Shown here: piece after piece, positions 41,589 through 54,981 of the stretch
Numbering within the stretch: the first letter of the stretch is position 1
How the letters are laid out: every line of letters begins with the position of its first letter
NCBI GenBank assembly: GCA_030710605.1
Contig: CP092880.1
Location: 10,052,562 to 10,116,561, forward strand
Reading direction: 5' to 3'
Length of the DNA stretch: 64,000 bases
Source: Cordylochernes scorpioides
Lineage: Eukaryota > Arthropoda > Arachnida > Pseudoscorpiones > Chernetidae
Translations under genes and position numbers: made by a program
Notes under the pieces: model-generated
Seen by the model: the letters and a program-made list of their open reading frames with translations, nothing else
Told to the model about the DNA's origin: nothing
Database searches by the model: none

Positions 41589-41917
41589 TGATTCGAACTG
41601 GCTTTGGCCTCCTGACACTAAGGAGGAATCACCGCCTAATTCTTATTTTAACGCTGGTTTTAATTCTATGCTTCCTGACTCAGCGAGCTAACTCATTCAA
41701 ACTTGAATAACTGCTATTGTCTCGTCTCACTAACTCTAATGACTCAACCACGTATATATTAATAACTCTTGTCTCACCAACTCTAATGACTCAACCACGT
41801 ATACTTAATAACTATAACTGTCTTTATTTTCTAAAATCAAGATTATATACATTTCTAAAATTTACATAATTTAACAAAAGTAAATTCTAACAATTTTGCA
41901 TATTTAAGGCTGGAACA
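41589..41917 (-). repeat. BEL 5' LTR
   Basis: On the minus strand it begins TGTTCCAGCCTTAAATATGC and ends CAGTTCGAATCA. It contains a 46-bp tandem repeat ('tctaatgactcaaccacgta' twice on the plus strand). Confidence 0.95.
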
Positions 41918-41995
41918 GGAGGATTCTTCACTGATGAGCCAGGTCTCCTAACATTGTTATATAGCAGTAAACTGTTGTATATATATTAATTAATT

Positions 41996-42329
41996 ATAAA
42001 ATAAAATGATTTAAAAGCGCGAATGTTTCTTTTATAATAATACAAACTTCTACTGTCCTTACTGCGATGAACCATTTCTAAGATTCCATCCTTCAGTGTA
42101 GCATATAAAAGCAGAATGATCCAATACAGTATTAGAGCTCTGAGAAGCGGTCTGGTAGATTAAATTGGCGAAACCGCTGGGAGGGTTCACCACTGATGAG
42201 CCAAGCCTTCCCAATATATTTTTTCATCGCAGTAAGGACAGTAGAAGTTTGTATTATTATAAAAGAAACATTCGCGCTTTTAAATCATTTTATTTTATAT
42301 GTATAGATGGCGCGTTATTGCTTTGTTAT
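41996..42329. mobile_element. Fold-back version of repeat family 3, copy B only
   Basis: Arms of about 75 bp ('gatttaaaagcgcgaatgtt' and complement) enclose a family 3 body in inverted orientation. ATTAATTAATT flanks both sides and occurs once in copy A (about 640), although this is simple sequence. Confidence 0.75.
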
Positions 42330-43109
42330 ATTAATTAATTGTTACCACAGAGTGTGTGTAAGCTCACAGGTAAATAGGCGCTAACCGAAACAGATAAAAA
42401 GTTCCTTTGTTTAATATTAGTTTCCCTTTTATATTTTGTTCTCTCTCTTGTAAATCAATAAATATAATGTTTAATTAATAATTATTGGTATCAGTTTCAT
42501 TAATAATTCTAAGCAAAGTCAACATAAACTCAGTAGGGGGTTGTTTTATTGAAAAAAAAAAATAGCGGATATCGTTTCATTCCTAATGTATTTAGTTTTA
42601 TATATATATAAAAAAAAAGCGTACCTGGAGAAATTTGAAAAAAAAAAAATCAGATTTTCAAAATAGTTTCCTCCCCTCACTCTCTTCTAATCAATTTATT
42701 GCAAAAAAAAAAAGAAATGTAATTTTACAAATTCTTGTAGATTATATGGAAACAACTTTGTAATTGATCAAAATTAACCCCCAATCCTTTAAAATATTTA
42801 TAAAAAAAATATATATATTTTTTCTTTCGCAGATCCGGGTACACCTTTTTTAATATAAATAATTATATTCAATATGTGTGTGTGTGGATCGGGCTTTTAT
42901 TTAGTTTTGTTGCCACGTTTTCTCAAGATTCGCAAGAAGCCAGTCATAAACGGTAGAGTATGCTTTCCAGCCATTTTTACTTCTGACGTTGAGCATCCTC
43001 TTAAAATTAAGGAATTCCATATTGTCAATAGAGAAACCGAGAAACTATTTTAAATAGAAATAAATAAAGAGGGAAATTTTGCCATGAGGATATTGATCTA
43101 TAAGGATAA

Positions 43110-43605
43110 AGGTCACTTCTCCCGTCAAAATAGACGTCATAACTAGATGTCATCTATTGACCGTCGCCGCAATCTAGCGGACTTAGGTCGGTGACAAAGC
43201 CACAACACCAGCTTTGGCAAACTGAAAAGCGTCCACCTAGAGAATATGGCTTCGGGATAATGGCCCTCATCAGCCTAGGGCAGACTTTATTCCATGAGAT
43301 CCACAAGGGATCTAATGGAATCTTCACAATCTGCCAAAGAGATGTTTATCTAGCAAAGTGGCTGGGTCAAATCTATGGCTAAAATATAGATGGGGATTTT
43401 GTCGGGACGATATCGATCTATAAAATAAAGGTCGAATCCCCCCGAGAAAATTAGCCCGAAACCATGGTCTCTAGGTGGACGCTTCTCAGTTTGCCAAAGC
43501 TGATGTTGTGGCCTTGTCACCGACCTGAGGCCGCTAGTTTGTGGTGACGGTCAATAGATGGCGTCTAGTTTTGACTTCTATTTTGGCGGAAGAGGTGACT
43601 TTTAT
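43110..43605. repeat. Fold-back element (copy B)
   Basis: Counterpart of 1,424-1,912, with more substitutions between copies than is usual for the duplicated block. Confidence 0.7.
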
Positions 43606-43871
43606 ATCTTTATGATTAAATAAATAGTTAATTATTGGTATAAGAGACAATAGAAGGTGTGTCATATACCATCCCAATATATTGATACATGTACAGTGAG
43701 CAGTCTTTCTGATTAGTGTTAAATGTATTTAGTTATATTCACTGATCAAGATAAGTCTCCAACTCAATGCTAATAAGAATGAGTCACCTTTGAAGAGTTA
43801 GAAAAGGCCAAGACTGGAGTGTCTCACGCCCTCTAAAGGAAAAGTCATCTGAAGCCATAGTTAGATGTGGT

Positions 43872-44702
43872 CCAGTCATTAAGGATTTTAGTGGGGAAAC
43901 CAATGTGGTGGTTTACCTTCCGCATAAGGGATCGAATCCCGCATTGGACACTTTTTCCTAATTAAAAAAAAAAAAAAATGCTCCAAAGGGGCTCCGATTC
44001 TTGCAAAAGTCCAACCCCACCAGCAAGTGCAAGTAACGAAAACGGGGCTCTGGCACATTTGTAAGTGCAAAAGTCGAACTGCTTTTCACATGTGTAGATA
44101 TGTGATGCACTTACAGTAAAAGCAGTCGCCAACTTCTATCCACCATGATTATCATGGCCTGTACCACGGGGTGGTGGGGTCTTGTTCACATTGAAAGGGG
44201 GGGTGCCATTGCCCCGTAGTCAGCCACATTTCAGAGTTCCCTGTTCACGGTTACCGTAGCGGCTCGGGGCTCACGACACCGTACTACAGGACAGTCCCTT
44301 ACTTGTGCTGCTTCTACTGCCCACCACGTAGAGGAGGACTTCTGGGCAGGCTGTACCACAGGTACTAGGGATAATAATAATAATATTAAAACTCCGCCTT
44401 TGCCGGTCCCAAGCCCGGATGAAAAAGGAGGAGGGGGAGCAGTAAAAAGCTCGCTAAAAAACCTGGGCTCAGCTGGCTCGGCTGATAGTACCCTGTAAGG
44501 GCTCCTGATCCAGGGATACAGGATGAACAGCATTTGAAACTCCATGTTAGGAGTTGCTGCACATGGCGTCTGTTCCTCATGTCAGAGGTGGCCATTTTTT
44601 TGGAGCTAAGTCAGCCTGCCACTGAGTAGTGCTCCCAGTCTTGATGACAAAGGCAGCTGCATTCTACTTCACCCAGTGTGGAGATAAGAAAGAAGAAGAG
44701 AT
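43872..44702 (+). repeat. SINE family 1 plus family 2 tail (copy B)
   Basis: Counterpart of 2,360-3,180: the tRNA-headed SINE with its GC-rich internal insertion, followed directly by the (GAA)n-tailed retroposon. Very close to copy A. Confidence 0.7.
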
Positions 44703-45744
44703 AATAAATAAATAAAATAAAAACTTCCGCAACTATATGGCAATAATAGGTTGGTTCTTCTTTAGGAGCCGTTTCCAACTTCAAAGGTAAGTCAATATCC
44801 ACCTCCATATTGGGAGGGAGTTGTTCTGGTCGGTCCCCGCCAACGTTCTAGGGCGTTGTCCCCCGCCACATAGAGGCGCCGCCGTGTAGGGATGGATTTA
44901 TTAGTAGTGGGAACAGGTAGCAAGGCATCACTCCTCCTGTACCTTGTTAGCAAACTTCCTTGATCCTATCTATGCCTTATAGGAAATACTTGTAGATCTT
45001 AGACTTTTTACCGAAATGAGAGAGACTGAGATTGAAGCTGATTTAGTACATTGTCCATATATGCTTATATATGGTTATACAAATACAGATATATAAATAA
45101 ATAGGATTATCACAAAGCAATAACGCGCCATCTATGCATATAAAATAAAGGATTTAAAAGCACGAATGTTTCTTTTATAGATAATACAAACTTCTATTGC
45201 CCTTACTACGCTGAAAAAATATATTGGGAGGGCTTGGCTCATCAGTGGTGAACCCCCCCCCCCCCCCCCCCCGCAGCGGTTTCGCCAATTCAATCCACCA
45301 GACCGCTTCTCGGAGCTCTAATACTGTATTGGACGATTCAGCTTATATACGCAGCACTGAAGGATGGAATCTCAGAAATGGTTTTCAAGAAAACTATGGA
45401 CATAAGCTTATAGGATTATATAATAATATATGTGCATAAAGATATATAACCACTATCTAAGTCAGAATCTGACTGATTTTAAGGCGGCTTGTAAAGCTTA
45501 TGAATCCTAGACGTCCCTTCAGTCTGGTGCAAATAATTTTAATTTCCAATTGTTTTTATTTAATTGTATAATTGTTGACTAGATTTCAATAAATCAATTG
45601 TCAAATCAAGATATATAAGAGAGTGTGAAAGATATTTGATAATTAACAACTTTTTTGAAAACTAGTCAACAATCGAAAAACAAAAAATCAAATATAAAAC
45701 ACACAAAAAAAAAAAAAATAATAAATAATCGTAAAGATAGAGGC

Positions 45745-45985
45745 TGCCTGGCCGGCATTCATATTTATATATAAAAAATAGACACTTCGGCCAGTTAGAG
45801 TTTTTTATTTTCTCAACGTTTCAACAAAAATCTTTTGTCTTCGTCAGGAGAAGTAAATAAAATAAAGCATTTTTAACGCCTTGCCAAATGCTTTATTTTT
45901 ATTTAATTCTCCTGACGAAGACAAAAGATTTTTGTCGAAACGTTGAGAAAATAAAAAACTCCAACTGGCCGAAGTGTCTATTTTT
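45745..45985. repeat. Fold-back repeat (copy B)
   Basis: Counterpart of 4,240-4,465. Here the right arm keeps CTGACGA...TTTGTCGAAACG with an intact stem, which is less decayed than in copy A. Confidence 0.6.
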
Positions 45986-48492
45986 TATATAAATAATAAA
46001 TTAAATTTAATTTAAATTATTTATACCAGACTGTGATCCCTCTCTGAAGAAACATCTTGAATCCGTCAATTGTCACAAGCCACCGTGAATTTGGACAGCT
46101 TCTTGTTTAGATAGGGGTTGTTGTCCCCATCACTCGGCACGGCCCAGAACAATCCTCTGCCAAGACGTGAGACAGCGAGGGGATAAGCGCCCTTTCATGG
46201 CGGTACTAAACCGCACTTGCCATAACTTCTCTATATTTAGAATCACTTATCTTTCTTCTTCTTTCTTATTTTCTCCACTCAATCATATTAGAGTATCAAG
46301 CTTGTAAAGCTTGAGACTTTTGATGGTGTCTGCCGGGGAAGAGTAGAGCTCATCAATGGATGAGTCAATACAATGATGTGTTTCGGAGTTGCAGGTTGAC
46401 ACTTAGTACATAGTGGGAAAACCTTGCAACCATTCTAGAAAGTCATTGTCAGTAGATGATCAGACTTAAGTCTGGAAATCAAAGACTGTTGTTCTCTTGG
46501 GAGGACAGAACTGGTGCTTGTCCCTCCTGCTCTGTACCAGTCATGTGCAACATTAGATTTCCATTATTGCAGGTATTGGGTCTTGATGAAACGGAGGAGG
46601 TCTCTTTCGTCTAGTTGGGTGGTAGATTTCCTGGCTTCAGGGTGATGCTCAGCAGGAGATTCATATCCACAGGGCTCGAGAGAACGAATGATTGGGTCAG
46701 GTATCTCTTCAGATGTCTGCTGTGGTTGTCTTCTTACATTTGGGATCTCTTCTTCATGAGGGTTTGTGGTAGGTCTTCTATACGTCACGCTATTCGAAAA
46801 TTTTCCTTTATTTCAGTTATTGAGTCAAATAAATAATCTTTGTCGGGATTAGAATGACGAATTCTGTATGGGACTTTGATTCCAGTAAAAGGCTTGTTGC
46901 TGCTGTTGTATATAGTCACAGTGTAGAAAATACTATACTATACCTACTACATATAGGTTTCTCTCTGTATTCTTAGTTCTCTTCTCTTCAATTACTCTGT
47001 AAACTGGCGAATCCTATATAGGACGAGAGGTCCTCAATAAAGGCTTTTTTGTTGTTGGTGTTGTTGTTATTGAGTCCAAATAGACCTTTTTTTTTTCCAA
47101 GACTTTTTAAAATTTAAGCTAAATGAAACGTTGGGAGTAAGTTCAGAAGAACAGAGTGGCCTGGGGGTATTAAGACAATTTCTTATTTCGACAAATTAAG
47201 TTGCAACATGACACCATGGCAAATAGCAAGGGAGCAAGGGTAAATAGAGGGCCCTGTATTTGCATCCATAGAGAACGAAACAAAAGAAAAATACAAACAG
47301 AAATATATGTTAAGAAAATGGCATCTACTGATCTTGCAAATAAAAGTTACTGATGGCTTGCGCCATCTGTCGAAATAAATATCAACTAAACGTCGATTTT
47401 CAATTATTCCAGGGAATTGGCTCCATTCTTGATTAATCAAGAAAAGCTAACCACACGTAAGCGCTTCGGGCCGTTGGCCCTCATCAACATGGTACAAGCT
47501 GTAACTCTACGACCATAAAAACTGGTCATTCAGGCATTCAGAATAATAAAGTAACGGGTATTTAAGTCCAGAGGTGCGTGAGAACACCAAATAATGTGAA
47601 AAAAACAATACAAAAGTGAAATCGTACTGGGATCTGATGGATAAATTAAGAAAAATGCATCTCCTGATTGTGATACTAAAAGTTGCTAAAATAATATTAA
47701 AGAAAAAAATGCTCATTAAAGATGGACGTATAGTCCATTGAAACGTTGAAAATAAAATCAATTTCAAGGCCAAAATTTTAGATCTCTTTTATAAAAAAAA
47801 AAAAAAAAAAAAGTTGAAAATATTCAAATACAGTAGAATTTCCCTGTATAGGACACCCAATTGCAGAGCCAAAGTGTCCTTTAGGGAGAGGTATCCTCCT
47901 ACCGGAGAGTTGCGAAATTGTAAAAATGGTGATTTTGCAAATGAAAACTGTCCTTTGTGGAGAGGTGTCCTCTAGCAGGGTCTCCTCTAAAGGGAGGTTC
48001 TACTATAATAATTAAAAAAAAAAAATCACCCGCATATATATTGCCACGTGGAAAATTAGGGAAGACCAATTTCGGGATGAGACAACAATTTATTTCAGGC
48101 AAGAACAAACTAAAGATAAGCAAAAGAGGGAAGTGTACAGAGTAGCAAAATATAAACATAAAAATGACCTTTATGTTCATAAAAATAAAAAAAATAATAA
48201 ATACACTTTGTTACAATATTGTATCAGTCACAATATAGCACCACCATTACCGTGAGAATCGCCCCCGCACGTTCGGGCGTGGGTCGTGATGTGTCAACAC
48301 AATGTCTGATTTGACCTCTGGATAACTCAAGTCAACTTGGCTTGGTGTAGATGTTGGTTTCACGCCATATGCTGGGTCTACTCTACCAAATATAGAAATG
48401 CTCAATAAATACATCTTCATGCCAGTACAGATGAGTACAGAGGAAAAGACACCACTTTAAAAATCAAACAATTTTAAATAAGTAACCCATAA

Positions 48493-48528
<36 letters not shown>

Positions 48529-50628
48529 AGCCTTTATTAAGACACACAGGTCTTACAGAGGATTCTCCTTGGGGTTACAAAACGGAGAAACCTATGAAAG
48601 TGGGAAATATACAAAGGGGTAAAAATGGAGAAAGATTATATACACATGGTAAATATATACAGATTATTATTTGAATAATCCTATGGAAAATAAGAAAAAA
48701 AAATTTTTTTGGAAATATGGATGGGAGAAGTGGAGAGCGAAAAGAGGAAAGAAAACAGGTATTTACATATGGAACATACATATAATGGAACAAGTCAATT
48801 TCATAAAATTATATATATTGTAACGTAGAAAATTAGGAAAGACAAACTTCAGAATGACACAACAATTTATTTAAGACTGGGAGCACTACTCAGTGGCAGG
48901 CCGACTTAGCTCCAAAAGAAATGGCCGCCTCTGACATGTGGAATAGACGCCCTGTACAGCTGCTCCTAACATGGCGTACAAACTCATCCTGTATCCTTAG
49001 ATCAGGAGCCCTTACAGGGTACTATCAGCCAGTCCAGCGGAGCCCAGGTTTTTTAGTGAGCTTGTTACTAATCCCCCTCCTCCTTTTTCATCCGGGCTTG
49101 GGACCGGCAAAGGCGGAGTTTCTTTCTTTTTTTTTTTATTTGTAAAACGATTCATTTTGTTAATGATTTCTGTGCAGGATATACGGATTCAGATAAAGAA
49201 CATTCCACAACATCAACTTTTTAAATTTCACACAAAAATATATCGGCTAACTCGGGAAAGATCTGTGAAAAGGATGGAGCTCTACGAGATGAAAAACAGA
49301 GAAAAAGAAACATGATTTTTTATGGAATAGAAGGAAAGGAAAATGAAAGCCCAGACGAATCTCGCTCGCTGATACGAAAAATATCAGAAGAAATTGAAAT
49401 ACAACAATGAAGAAGAAGATTGTCCAGGAAAGTAAATTCACCATTTCTCATTGAGGTACCCGAATATAAAGGATATATCCTTGTTAATGCTCTTCTTTGG
49501 AAAATAAATAGAAAACGTTGTTTCAAACCTAACAATGATTTGCAGAGCAAAATCTGACAATGATCACACCCTAGAATATTCGGTTTTGAAATATTACAAC
49601 ATCCTCCCTATAGTCCAGTCTTTCAGAATAGGTCTTGTTTGAAGAGACAAAGATTTGTTGATAAAAAGATGATTCACACGGTGTTTGTGCAAATACGTTT
49701 CAAAGTCATTACCAAAAAAAAAAAAACTCTAAGAATTGTGTTTGTCAAATTGTAAAAAAAAGTGGAAATTGTGTGTTAATAAACAAAAATATTATATTTA
49801 ATAAATATAAACAAATACCACTTTAATATTGTTTGTATTTATTTTTATAAAAGAATTCCCGGTAATAATAGAAATTCTGTAGAACTCTCTATATGAAATC
49901 CAGAAAAATATTGAAATATTGAAGAAGGAATCAAAGTTTTCAGCGACGTGTTTCTTTTATTTATGCTGTATAATCGGCAAGCTTTCGGATTATGACGTCC
50001 TTCAACAGGTTACTATCTAAGAAACACTATGAAGAGTAATGATAAACGGAAAAATAAAAGTGTCCAGGGATGGGAATCGAACCCACAGTGTTCCGTAAGC
50101 GGAAATTACTCTTCACAATTCATCCTTTCATACCTCATCCCTAAGGTTAGAAATAATCGTTATTTCTCCTTAAAATAATTTTCGATTTTTCATTCAAAAG
50201 AAACACATGCTGGATAATTTTCCAATGTCGTTTTATTAATAATTTTATTCTTTTGGACAGAGAAACCATTTCTCCTCTAGACCTTTTTTTTTTTTCGATT
50301 TCAATGTATTTTTAAATAAACAAGAATTTGATTTTGTTCATTTTGTGGTCCCCGCTTAATGTAATACTAAGAATGACTCAAAACTCTTTGATTCCAAGAT
50401 AAAGTTAACATGACTCTCTCTTTGACTGAGTATTTACCTACCACATTCATTGTTGAAATAGACCGATTTCTTAACACTGAATATTACAGTAACACTTAAA
50501 ATTCATCATACTTGAGTCTTTTTGAACAAAAATAAATTTGAAGCTTAAGCAGCCAATATGCATCTACACACATCCATAAGCAAACAATCCTATCTATCGT
50601 TTTGAAAATAGACCAATCCATAAATAGA

Positions 50629-50936
50629 TTTTTAATTAAAAAGGCCTATATTGGATCAAAATATAATTTATTTACCAATATTTCAGTTGGCTAAACGCCA
50701 ACCTTTATCAAGGTGTTATAACATATTAATGTGTGTTAACAACAAACTCAGCGCCACATAACGTCAATAGAATTAAGTTAACAGAATAAACTTAATTCTA
50801 TTGACGTTATGTGGCGCTGAGTTTGTTGTTGACACACATTAATATGTTATAACACCTTGATAAAGGTTGGCGTTCAGCCAACTGAACTATTGGTGAAATA
50901 AATGATATTTTGATCTAATATAGGCCTTTTTAATTA
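50629..50936. repeat. Fold-back repeat (copy B)
   Basis: Counterpart of 14,309-14,615, nearly identical. Confidence 0.8.
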
Positions 50937-51729
50937 AAAATCCTATCTATAATTAGTCAAATTTTCTTAATTATAAAATAAAACTGTAAAAGGAGATATT
51001 TTTGATTTAAAGATTGGGAATATACTTTTTTTTAAAATATCTCATGTGAAAATATTTTATTATTTTTGAAACTTTTACACAATTTTAACTGTCGATTGTA
51101 TGTTAAGATAAAAGAAAGGGGCAGCTCCTTATCGTGCAACTGAAAGTTGTTGATTTCTTGCGCCATCTATCTGAATAAATATCAACTATTCGTTGATTTT
51201 AATTATTCCACAAATGGCTAAATACTCATTCTTGATTAATCAAGAAAAGTTAACCACATACACGTTTCGGGCTGTTGGTCTTTGCCTATCATTTTTCTTA
51301 ATTTATGCACCTTATCCCAGTACAATATCACATTCGTACTATTTTTCAAATTGTATGTTAGTTTTGTCCCTTGTTCTTACGATAGAAACCGTTTTCACAC
51401 TTAGAGAGCTTAATGCCAATAATTGGTCCCATAATAATGATTATTACTTGCGGTGAGGAAGAGCACATAGACCTTTGTTAATTGGAAACAGTAATTAGGG
51501 GCAATTTGTGCCCATTACAGACTGCAGTCATTATCCGGTCTTCTGGAGAGTTCCTACAGGATGTTTCCATTAACCGGTGTACGTCCCAAATATCCGAAAT
51601 GTAAATTTACCATGTAGTACAGCCATCTCCAATATGAAGTCACCCATCATGGAAAACCATTCACTCTATTCCAGGTCTATCAACCATTGCTATTCAGAAG
51701 GGATTTCTTTATTCGAAGGTACTTAAATA

Positions 51730-52070
51730 CAGTGGACCCTCGGTTTGCGAGCATAATCCGTTCCAGAGCCATGCTCGTACTCCAAAACGCTCGTAGTGCG
51801 AAACTAATTTCTTATTTTTAATAATTGAAACTCGGGCAATTCTTCTTTCTACGAACAATTGCACAGTTTCCCACATTTTACATATTTCCCGAATCTGATC
51901 TGAAGGGAGGGATCCCAGTGAATTTTCATCCATCACGATTACGGGCAACCATCACGAGTTGCTCGTAATGCGAAATTTCACTCGTAATCCGAGGTAAAAT
52001 TTTTCAAAAAATTTTGCTCGTACTACAAAAAGCTCGTACTCCAAGGTGCTCGTAAACCGAGGGTCCACTG
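51730..52070. mobile_element. Tigger/pogo-like remnant (copy B)
   Basis: Counterpart of 15,409-15,737, with about 12 extra bases ('tttttcaaaaaa'-like) inside. Confidence 0.72.
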
Positions 52071-53668
52071 TAGATATGAAATTATGGAAGAATAGAAAAT
52101 ATTTTAAAAATCCGTTTGTTCAGTTATTCTGTATGTGAAGGCCAACAAGCTTGTACAATGACCATATCACCACGCTGATGAGGGCCAACAGTCCAATATC
52201 CTCTCCCGAAATACCTCTCCCTTCATCCTACGTTTTTTTTTCGTAGATCGCGAAATGCGTGGTATCGCTGAAGACCCGTTGGCGATCTTCCATCAAACTC
52301 TGCAGCGGTGGCTGAGGCGGCATGTACATATTCATTGTACATAGTATATATTTTATTGTGTTTTTTTTTTAAATTTTCATTCTTTTTTAAAATTATTATT
52401 ATAATAATCATCATCATTTTAAATTTTTCATATCTACTTGAATAGTGCAGACTGTGTACTTTTGTCTATATTTTGACGGAATGTCAATACAACTATGTTA
52501 TTTGTCTCTCTTCATCCTTCAAGAAGTATCTACCAGTTTGTCCATGGACGATCTTCTGATGATCGTTGGAGTGTCTTTTCTGCAAATTTCTATTTCCTAT
52601 TGATTCCTTCATTTATAATTTTATATATTGTAGTGTTTCGTTCTGAGTCTTGTTATAGTTTTTGTAATTCTTTTCTCACAGTTTATTTCGTATATATGAT
52701 CTTTTCTTATTTTTTGTTGAATTATCCTGTATTTTGCCAAAGCCTCAGCGTTAAATACTACTGACATTTGTTCTTTCATTTTTTAAATATTTTTCTATTC
52801 TTCCATAATTTCATATCTATTTAAGTACCTTCGAATAAAGAAATCCCCTCTGAATAGCAATGGTTGATAGACCTGGAATAGAGTGAATGGTTTTCCATGA
52901 TGGGTGACTTCCATATTGGAGATGGCTGTTCTACATGGTAAATTTACATTTCGGATATTTAATCTTCTCCAAACTTCTATTAGTCTATATCTTCGTTCAA
53001 TCTTGAAGCTTGTTCTTTCATACTAAATGTAAAATGAGTAGATCCTCTCCTCCAGTTCTATGGCCATTGTGATCTCCTCCACGCGTACGTGGTTCACTTT
53101 TCTTGATTTATCAACAAATTGGGTTTGCCAAATATCACGGAACAAGTTAAATCTACGTTTAGTTGATTTTTGTTCCACTAGATGGCGCTCTACCATCTAA
53201 AATTCTCGTGTGAGCGGTCAGGATATGCTTTTTCTGTTTTGAATATTAACTCGTGATATTTTTCTTTTTCTCTTTTTTTTTTTTTTTTACATATTGTTGC
53301 ACCAAGTTGCAGCTTTGCAGGGTCGTCGACCTTGATTTCTTCCTTCTTGGTGTTATACACGTTTCCCGAGCGGGTTTCCATATTCAACGCAAATAAATAA
53401 AAGTAAATAAATAAAATTAAATAAAAATAAATTACCTTTTAAAGTTATTGTGTTTATTTATTCTTGTCTTTCTCGTAGGTTGCGATCCGCAGTCTTCGTC
53501 TAGGTCCTCTCCCGCTCCATTTATTTATTTATTTCATCTCAATTTACAGGTGTTACATTCGAGCACAGCTCACGAGTCACCTTGTCCAGATTATTTACAC
53601 ATGGCGAGTTGTAATGCTGGAGTGGCCCCCCGAACCTTACAGGAGGGCAGTTGTTGGGTGTTTGGCTG

Positions 53669-53797
53669 TCAGCTAGCCATTGGGTCCAGGTCGTCGGATT
53701 CGGTGGCTGAGGTCACCAACTGTAGGAATTCTTCTTTTTTGAGTTTGATTCCGTTGCAATTCCAGAAAACGATTTTTAAAGGTAATTTGCCTTTCAT
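53669..53797 (-). pseudogene. Jockey-type ORF2 remnant
   Basis: 43 codons starting at the ATG that overlaps the ORF1 stop. Residues 7-20 (LKIVFWNCNGIKLK) match the first strand of the APE-type endonuclease, with its catalytic Asn. After about residue 28 the sequence is unrelated and stops. Nearly all endonuclease and all reverse transcriptase are deleted. Confidence 0.8.
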
Positions 53798-54981
53798 TGT
53801 AAGAAAGTTTTGATAATTTCTAATAACTTTTCGCACAGTTCCCTGGTGTCAGAATGAGTAGTTTTCTTTTTTGCAGTTTCAGCGTAACTTGCCTTTTGTT
53901 TTTCAACAATTGCTTCTTCTGTTTTAGTGGAGCTTGCTTGAGGTATGGTGTTAGGGGAGTTTTGTCTAGGAGGCTTTAGCTGCTGTTGTTGTGGCTTCGG
54001 AAAATTTGGGCATCCGCGGTAATTGGCTGTGTGCGCCTCTCCGCAGTTAGCGCACTTTGGTGGGAGCTGTTTCGACTTTCTTGGACAATCCTTCGAATGG
54101 TGTTCTTCAGCACACTTGACGCATTTGGGCTTCAAAAAGCAGTTTAGCTGGCCATGCCCAAAACCCTGGCAGTTAAAGCATTGGGTGACTCGTTTTGTAG
54201 TCCTGAATGATTCCACGACTATTTTTTGGTAAAGTATTTCGGTTATTCCATAGATTCGTTTATTTTGTTCATTTTTCGGTAGCTCTACTAGGACTATATT
54301 CATCGGTATTTTGGTCGATTGTCTATGGAGTCTTTTGACAATGACCTCAGTGAAGCCCATTGAGATCAGTTCAATTACGACGTCTTCTTCTTTGAAGGCT
54401 GTTGATACCCCCTTCAATACCACTTTCAGTGGTTTTTCCTCCTGTAGTCTGTAAGAATATCCTCCATTATTTTTCTGTACATACTCCCTGATTTTTTTGA
54501 AGTCGCAGATGTTTTTCGATTTAATTATGTGCTTTTTGCCAGAAATCGTGACTTGGAATGGTTCCATGCACAAGTCTTTTAGCTCTTGGCAAAGAAGCTT
54601 CCAATCTGCTACATTTTCTGCAATAACAGGAGGAATTCTCGGTTTTTTCACGTTAGTGACTGTGGTCCATGGGCCATCGTTGTCGCTATTTTCTTCATCG
54701 TCTTGCGGTGGGTGAGCTGCGTTCATTTGTTGAGAAACTCCAGTGGCGGGACTTTGTTCGTCGATGTCCATTCTAGGCGTCTTCAGATTACGCTCGCTCC
54801 TAGTTGGCGATGTTGAGTCATCCGATTGGGAGCCGCGAATTCTCTTCTTTGATTGAACCGTTTCCTCAAGTTTATACTCGATTCCACATTTGTCTAGGAT
54901 CTTCGTTATTAAGGAGGCTTCGATTATGCATAGTTTCTCGCCGGTTGGTCCGATCGTCGATTTAATTACAATCGGTGGCAT
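53794..54981 (-). CDS. Jockey-type ORF1 (Gag-like RNA-binding protein)
   Basis: A complete 395-residue ORF1. The N-terminal 100 residues are low-complexity and charged. A central alpha/beta region (about 120-265) fits the PRE_C2HC-type domain of Jockey/X-element ORF1 proteins (KPLKVVLKGV, VIELISMGF, IPMNIVLVELP). Three zinc knuckles follow: C268-C281 (CFNCQGFGHGQLNC), C287-C299 (CVKCAEEHHSKDC) and C310-C324 (CANCGEAHTANYRGC). The C-terminus is Gln/Lys-rich. In this family ORF1 coats element RNA and escorts it to the nucleus. The stop TGA overlaps the ORF2 start in ATGA. The start is the first ATG after the short 5' UTR. No stop or frameshift is seen. Confidence 0.93.
   Translation of the reverse strand: MPPIVIKSTIGPTGEKLCIIEASLITKILDKCGIEYKLEETVQSKKRIRGSQSDDSTSPTRSERNLKTPRMDIDEQSPATGVSQQMNAAHPPQDDEENSDNDGPWTTVTNVKKPRIPPVIAENVADWKLLCQELKDLCMEPFQVTISGKKHIIKSKNICDFKKIREYVQKNNGGYSYRLQEEKPLKVVLKGVSTAFKEEDVVIELISMGFTEVIVKRLHRQSTKIPMNIVLVELPKNEQNKRIYGITEILYQKIVVESFRTTKRVTQCFNCQGFGHGQLNCFLKPKCVKCAEEHHSKDCPRKSKQLPPKCANCGEAHTANYRGCPNFPKPQQQQLKPPRQNSPNTIPQASSTKTEEAIVEKQKASYAETAKKKTTHSDTRELCEKLLEIIKTFLQ

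Larger units (their letters stand above)
37144..41917 (-). mobile_element. BEL/Pao LTR retrotransposon with kelch cargo, copy B only
   Basis: A 4,774-bp element bounded by 330/329-bp LTRs and a 5-bp duplication GGAGG (37,139-37,143 and 41,918-41,922). Copy A has the single GGAGG at 569-573. Minus-strand order is gag with DUF1759-type features, CCHC knuckle, retropepsin, DUF1758-like segment, reverse transcriptase, then a kelch-type beta-propeller in place of RNase H and integrase. LTRs differ at three bases and one indel, so the insertion is young. Frames are separated by short-run indels only. Confidence 0.95.

Noticed and set aside
42150-42215. Perfect CTGATGA and GAAAC boxes with a GCCAA/TTGGC stem in repeat family 3
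   Set aside because: Only 19 nt separate GAAA from CTGATGA in this order, too few for stems I and III with a cleavage site. Stem pairing is also lost in other copies (22,180 and 25,260). Probably coincidental.
53448-53813. 121-codon plus-strand ORF
   Set aside because: It lies antisense to the Jockey-type 3' region and the solo LTR, with no domain. A shadow frame.
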